This document shows, piece by piece, positions 59,090 to 64,000 of a stretch of DNA of 64,000 nucleotides (position 1 is the stretch's first letter; every line of letters starts with the position of its first letter). The notes under the pieces are model-generated. The model did no database searches. It saw only the letters and a list, made by a program, of their open reading frames with translations, and had not been told where the DNA came from. Location of the stretch: positions 1,533,006 to 1,597,005 of the forward strand of contig NW_004454166.1 of NCBI RefSeq assembly GCF_000283155.1, given 5' to 3'. This DNA comes from Ceratotherium simum simum (Eukaryota; Chordata; Mammalia; Perissodactyla; Rhinocerotidae). A program made the translations under genes and the position numbers.

Positions 59090-60475
59090 GAAAACATAAT
59101 AGGAGAAAACATTAACAATAGCGCCAAAAAAAGAAAAGATAGAATGCTGAGGAATTGACTTAACTATAAAACTCCGGTAAGGGACGTAGAAGAATAAATG
59201 GAGATATACGGCTTGTTCTTGGATAGAAAGACTCAATATCATAAAGATGTCAATTCCCCCTAAGTAGTCTATTAATTCAAACCAAGTCCAATCAAAATAT
59301 CAACAGATTTTTTTTTTTGGAATTTGTCAAAATGGTAGTAAATGCTGGATAAATGAACACTCAAAGATAGAAAAATTCTGAAATAGACAAATGAGTAAAA
59401 CATATTTAAAAACATGATGATAGAGCTACAACAATTAAAACTATTTGTTACTGATACTGAAGTAAACAGGCAAATGATTTCTCTTTTCTCTGTTGTTTTG
59501 AAACAGAGAATGCAAATATAAATATTTGCATTTATAAATACCCACATATTTTTGGATCTATTTCTGGACTCTCTATGCTGTTCCTTCAAATACTGTAAAA
59601 AATAAAATCATAATAAAACTAGGAAAAAAACCAGAAATTTTTTATAATCTTAGAGTGGGGAAGACCTTTTAAAATCTGTTCCAAACACAAAAGACAAAAA
59701 AAAAATATATAAATGACTATTAAAAATGTAAATCTTTTGTATGTATGTAGAAATATCCAAAAGACAAAGGACAAAGTTAGAAAAAAAAAGTGGAACACAA
59801 ATGACAAAAAGTCAATTTCCTTAATATATAAAGAGCTTTTAGAAATGAATAAGAAAAAAAATCAGTAGAAAAACAGGCAAAGGGTATGAATAGATAATTC
59901 ACTGGAAAAAATGCAGATGTCCAGCAGCATGTAAAAAGATATGCACTTGACTCATAATGTTAAAGCTGCAAATTAAAACAATCATGAGACATTTAAAAAA
60001 ACCCCACTAGCTTATCAAAGATTGAACTGTTTCTTGAGGTCCAGTGTTGGAGAGGGTATGAGAAACAGATATTTTCATATATTATCATAGGTGTATAAAT
60101 CACTGCAGTCTTTTTTGGAGGGAAATTTGTCAATATCTATTAAAATTTTAAATGCACATCCCTACCCACTAACCCAGAACTTTTTCATGCCTTTTAGGAC
60201 TTTATCTCACAGATACATTCACATAGATGCACAGTGATACCTATATCTGTGTCATAATTAGAGAATTATTTATAATGGTAAACAAATGGAAATAACACAG
60301 TGTTTATCCATGGGAGCTGGTTAAATAAATTATGGCTCTTTCACACAATAAAATATTATGCAACCGTTAAAAAGAATTCCGTAGAGCTATCTGTGCTGAC
60401 ATGAATAAATGTTCAAGATGTACTCTTAAGGAAATAAGGAAAATAATGTGTTAAGTATGATCCCATTAGTGTGAA
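59090..60475 (+). mobile_element. L1 LINE 3' half, defective
   Basis: Sense ORF2 3' DNA (AACAATAGCGCCAAAAAAAG; GATAGAAAGACTCAATATCATAAAGATGTCAATTCCCC) into a 3' UTR (CATGGGAGCTGGTTAAATAAATTATGGCTC; ATGCAACCGTTAAAAAGAATTC; GTATGATCCCATTAGTGTGAAAAAAC). Every frame is closed by stops. Confidence 0.88.
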
Positions 60476-61124
60476 AAAACATAAAGGACACAGACACAGA
60501 GGCACAGACACACCCAGGCAGGTCAGAGGCTTGTATGTGGGGATTGGAGATCCCCGGCCCCTTGCCCTGCTTTCTGGGGCCTTGTGGGATATGCTAGAAC
60601 TGGGAGTTTCTGCCCACTCCCACCCGCATCCCCTGGGGATAGCAAATATTTACAGTGCCCCTTACACTCCTGAAATTAAGTTCCTAAAGAATATAGCCTA
60701 TCTTCACATCTAATTTCAAATAAAATCAGAATAATGCCCTCGCTATGAGATAAAGGAGAAACGAAAGTGAAATTGTTTATAAGTAAATACTATGTACTTT
60801 GTTGAGTAAATACTCTGGTGTCTATAGCTCGAGACATAATGAAGTAGTCCGGGGCCTGCGCCACGCACAGAGTCAGCGAGAGTGCAGCAGCCCTGAGCAC
60901 AGGCTCGTACGGGAGTGTGGACGTGGGATGCAGACTGTGTGGCGAGGAGCTCTTGGCAAAGTCCCAAGTAAAACAAACTAGGAGCTTTACACAGTAGTTG
61001 CATTCCTAGGAAATTCAGTGTCTATTATTAAGACCATGGAAATTGCCAGTTCACATTTATATGTAAATGAAGTTCAGTTCTAGATCCAAATAATTATAAA
61101 CAGATTTTTCACCTACACGAATGT

Positions 61125-61285
61125 TTGGCAGGACATGACAATATGCAGGATGAAGGAAAATTCTTCATTGTGTGGGGCTGTTCCACTGCAAGCCAATCAT
61201 GCCCCTCAATCATACAAAAGCCCCCACAGATTTTCAAAACACCCTCTAGGGGGCAGTTGCCAACCCCACTGAGAACTGTTAGAAC
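61125..61285 (-). mobile_element. MER5-like hAT DNA transposon
   Basis: GAAAATTCTTCATTGTGTGGGGCTGTTCCACTGCAAGC then CCCTCTAGGGGGCAGTTGCCAACCCCACTGAGAACTG, the reversed MER5A/B body and terminal repeat. Confidence 0.75.
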
Positions 61286-62339
61286 ACCTTGAAGGAATGC
61301 CCCCTGGAGTGTTAGGGTGGGCCTCCACATCCTCACGAGGTATTAACTTATTTCCACCTGTGCTAGTGCACCTGCTGACAGTTCTGAACTCTTCAGGGGC
61401 GAGCTCGAGTCTTCCAGCCCCACCCCCTCCAGCTCCCTCCCCACACAGCCCAGAGGAGTAGGTGCTCAGACGCACTGTGAGTCCAGCCCAGGGCTCCAGC
61501 GAGGCTGTGCTGGCCCGGGGTCTGGGGAGGGGCAGGTGGGCTCTGTACTGCTCCATCCCGGCCCTCACACTCCAGGCTGCCCAGCAAAGATCTCATTAGA
61601 GAACAAGTCGATTTCTTGCCATCGTTTATACGCCATGTTGCATATTAAGTTCAACCCCTGCTCTACCAGCCGGGGCCCCAGTTCAGAAATTGCTTACCAC
61701 TTGCAAACCAGTGACATGGCCAGCCTGTTCCTGCATCGTCAGCAGTTTGGGCCCGTCCTGATTGGGACTAATTATCTGCAGGTGTGTCCTTGGGCCACAG
61801 GCCTGCCGGCGGGGCAGCCACTGTGCCTACCTGCCAGGGAGGACAGCAGGGGGTGTTGCCAGGCTCCCTGCCTCTGCTCACCTCCCTCCTGGTGATGGGC
61901 CCGGCTGTCCTGCCCTCAACTGTGCCCACCTGACCTTTGCCTGGGAGAGCAAAGGAGCGGGGCCAGCCTGTGTCCTTGCTGGCCCCTTCTCCTGAGGACT
62001 GTCTCTTTGCATCAGCAGGGCGGAATGGAGGGAGGAGACCGAGGGAGGCTTCTTCTGGTCAAATAAGTTTGGGAAACACTGGCCTGATGGGTGACCAGGT
62101 CCTAGGTCACCTGAGGCTCCTCCTGGGCACTGTCCCCTCTAAGTAACAGAGACCATACAGGGGGCAGCGGATGAGCACCCACAAAGACAGACAGAATGGC
62201 TGCCAAGTGCCCCAGACCACCAGCTCTGATGTGCTATATTGCCCAGGTTCGATGTTTGAGGCCTTAGTAACCCTAAAACTGGCAGCCGAAGAAAGTCCAC
62301 CCTTTTCTGCCTGTCTCATCTCAGCAATAGCTGAGGGCT

Positions 62340-62545
62340 GGAGGAAAGAGCACTAGACCAGGAGTCAGAAGAATGGGTTTAAGCCTGGACTTTGCCACCT
62401 AACTTGTCCTGTCCTTTAGCAAGTAGGTTGTCCTCTCTCAGCCTATATTTTCCCATCTATGAAATGCGGATGGCAATTTGTGCCCCACCGGTCTCCTTTG
62501 ACTGTTGCAAGGATATAATGAGACAGTTGGGGGAGAGAGTTTGAG
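62340..62545 (+). mobile_element. MIR
   Basis: GAAAGAGCACTAGACCAGGAGTCAGAAGAATGGGTTTAAGCC, CCCATCTATGAAATGCGGATGGC, TGACTGTTGCAAGGATATAATGAGAC. Confidence 0.85.
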
Positions 62546-62699
62546 AGCCACCAAGGGGCCATCTCAGTGTGTGTGGGTGGTTGTAGGAAAGGAGACTTGG
62601 AGGTTCTGGGGTCCAGTGTTGGCTCCTCCCAGCCTTCTTCAGGGCAGGCATCATGACTGCAGATGGGCAGGGTGGGACAGTCATGGAGTCCACCTGCTC

Positions 62700-62800
62700 A
62701 CTTCAGAGCTGAGGACACCCAGGGCAAGAGAGGGGTGGTGACCTGCTCAAGACCACATCCAGTGAGTTAGACCTGGAACAGGGGCTCACTCAGGGCCCTG
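62700..62800 (-). mobile_element. MIR-like fragment
   Basis: CAGAGCTGAGGACACCCAGGGCAAGAGAGGGGTGGTGACCTGCTCAAGACCACATCCAGTGAG, antisense. Confidence 0.6.
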
Positions 62801-62884
62801 GCCTCCACGCCTGCTGCCATTATGTGGTGGGATGGACTAAAAAAATCCAAGTTTAAATTTCCAGAAGGCATTTCTTCTGGTGTG

Positions 62885-62971
62885 TAATTGAGAATGTCAG
62901 CAGGAAAGTCAGACTGCCTGGGCTTGAAGGCCAACTTATCCTACTCTAGCTGGTGACCTTGGGCAACTTAC
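62885..62971 (+). mobile_element. MIR 5' part, cut by an LTR element
   Basis: GTCAGACTGCCTGGGCTTGAAGGCC through TGGTGACCTTGGGCAACTTAC is clean MIR. It stops in mid-core at 62971, where the TG of an LTR begins, which dates the LTR insertion after the MIR. Confidence 0.82.
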
Positions 62972-63526
62972 TGTAACTGAGCAAAAAGGGGCTCGTTTTG
63001 CTCACTGCAGTCTGGTGCCAATCAATTGCAAATGAGTCGGTGGTTGAGAAAGGAAAGTTTGTACGATTGGCTAGCATAATTGGAAGATGGCAGACTAGTG
63101 TCCTAAAGAGCCATCTTAAAATTATACAGAATCTTGAGGCAGTTATACAGGGGAAATGGGCAGGGAAGGAGGGGGTTTAGGGATGTTGACAGTCTGGTGT
63201 GACAAACTTCAAGGTGCCTCATTATCTCTTTCTTCTGTCATTTGTGATGGGTACCAATGTAGAGTTTTTCTTTCTGGAGGTCGTCATGTTCCTTGGGAAC
63301 TCAGAGAACAAAGTTATCATCTTATCACAGCTGGGAAATATATGTAAGCAAGAGTCATAGAACTAGCAGATCACGTATTTTGCAAAAGGGAAAGGTGCTT
63401 AATCATCGAGGCTACATGCAGGCCAGAAGGCATTCATAGAGACTAGTGAGTCAGGGTGATAGTTACAATATTGCTTCTTTCCCTAAGATGGCTTTCCTCA
63501 TGCTAACTTAAGATCTAGCTGTTACA
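62972..63526 (+). mobile_element. Probable endogenous retrovirus LTR
   Basis: Begins TGTAAC exactly where a MIR is interrupted, and GTTACA, its inverted complement, occurs at 63521-63526 (also at 63462-63467, a second possible end). The TG...CA terminus with a 6-bp inverted repeat and a ~500-555 bp length fit a retroviral LTR. There is no matching internal repeat in the window, so the 3' partner, if any, is to the right. I see no convincing primer-binding site. The family is not recognised. Confidence 0.5.
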
Positions 63527-63711
63527 ATTTCCCCACTGTCAGTTGTAACTTCATAATCATATGAATGTACTTGGGAATAAGGCCGTTGACATCTTCTGGC
63601 TACTTCCTGCTGATGAGGGGTGCCACAAGGGGGAAAGCATATGGAAGCTTAAAACTGACAGTGTGGATCTAAGCCAGGCTTTTAAATTGTCTCACTCTTT
63701 CTTGGAACTGA

Positions 63712-64000
63712 GGGTTAGTTCTGACCTTCATTAAGGCTATTCGGTCTCCTGATTGTTTTGACGGGGACCAACAATATCGTCGGAGACACCAGCAACAACA
63801 GTTTCTACATTTCCAACAAAAGAAGAAAAGGAAAACCGTGGCACATACTAGGACAATGGTTCCAGTGGGGGTAGATAGTGAAGTTGAGAGAGAAGAAAAA
63901 AAGAAGATCATGCCACCTACGGATCCTGTACATGTATGTTCATATTTGTTGACCAACTGGACAATTCTCTTTCCTCTGTTGTCTACTGTGATCTGTACTT
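63712..64000 (+). pseudogene. Possible endogenous retroviral env N-terminal frame (runs off window)
   Basis: An open + frame follows a TGA at 63709-63711 and has no stop for 289 bases to the window end. It contains ATG at 63859. Its translation has a basic, Gln-rich patch (RRRHQQQQFLHFQQKKKRK), an acidic segment around SEVEREE and then a hydrophobic run (LLTNWTILFPLLSTVIC). Basic patch plus late hydrophobic segment resembles the long leader of some betaretroviral-type envelope proteins, and the LTR-like sequence just upstream supports this. There is no gag or pol between LTR and frame, so the copy would be internally deleted. Identification is tentative: it may be a chance frame. Confidence 0.3.

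Noticed and set aside
63669..63956. Cys/Trp-rich minus strand open frame
   Set aside because: It is the antisense shadow of the open + frame after the LTR-like sequence; the Cys/Phe richness is the complement of an AAG/CAA-rich strand.

Overview
This is mammalian nuclear DNA: about 64 kb from inside one gene. The only coding sequence I can support is two internal exons on the + strand, recognised from their translations as exons 6 and 7 of the B-lineage transcription factor PAX5. The window holds the last ~14.8 kb of intron 5, exon 6 (14784-14959), all of intron 6 (~41.6 kb), exon 7 (56511-56640) and the first ~7.4 kb of intron 7. Both exons have consensus splice sites and their phases fit each other. 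Every other open frame is short or lacks a recognisable protein, and looks like chance or transposon debris.

The host is very probably a perissodactyl (horse, rhinoceros or tapir). Five tRNA-derived SINEs have the head and body of equine repetitive elements (ERE), most with target duplications. There are no primate Alu, rodent B1/B2, ruminant BOV or carnivore SINEC elements. Everything else is shared mammalian repeat: many MIR and L2 fragments, some CR1/L3-like and MER5 pieces, and L1.

Layout. 1-14783 (intron 5): a short direct repeat at the edge, MER5/MIR/L2 fragments, an ERE inside an L2, two repeat-free AT-rich blocks that look conserved (4190-5230), a MIR inside an L2 (5320-6010), a (TG)n tract and an antisense L1 3' end with a compound (TG)n. 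14784-14959: exon 6. 14960-56510 (intron 6): MIR/L2-rich DNA; a CpG-dense micro-patch next to a probable conserved element (19010-19345); a 5.5-kb sense L1/HAL1 block (25020-30540) carrying a long tRNA-derived SINE, a small antisense L1 piece and an ERE; several antisense L1 3' ends; and a cluster of repeat-free candidate regulatory blocks at 41.5-44.0 kb and 51.76-52.2 kb. 56511-56640: exon 7. 56641-64000 (intron 7): a GA-rich stretch beside the donor, a G-quadruplex motif, a sense L1 3' half, a MER5 copy and, at the right edge, a probable endogenous retroviral LTR followed by an open frame running off the window.

The two exons encode the partial homeodomain (exon 6) and the start of the region leading to the transactivation domain (exon 7). 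Any regulatory work done here would be by intronic enhancers; candidates are listed, but conservation and chromatin data are needed to confirm them. Repeat boundaries were judged by eye and are approximate, usually to 10-30 bases.
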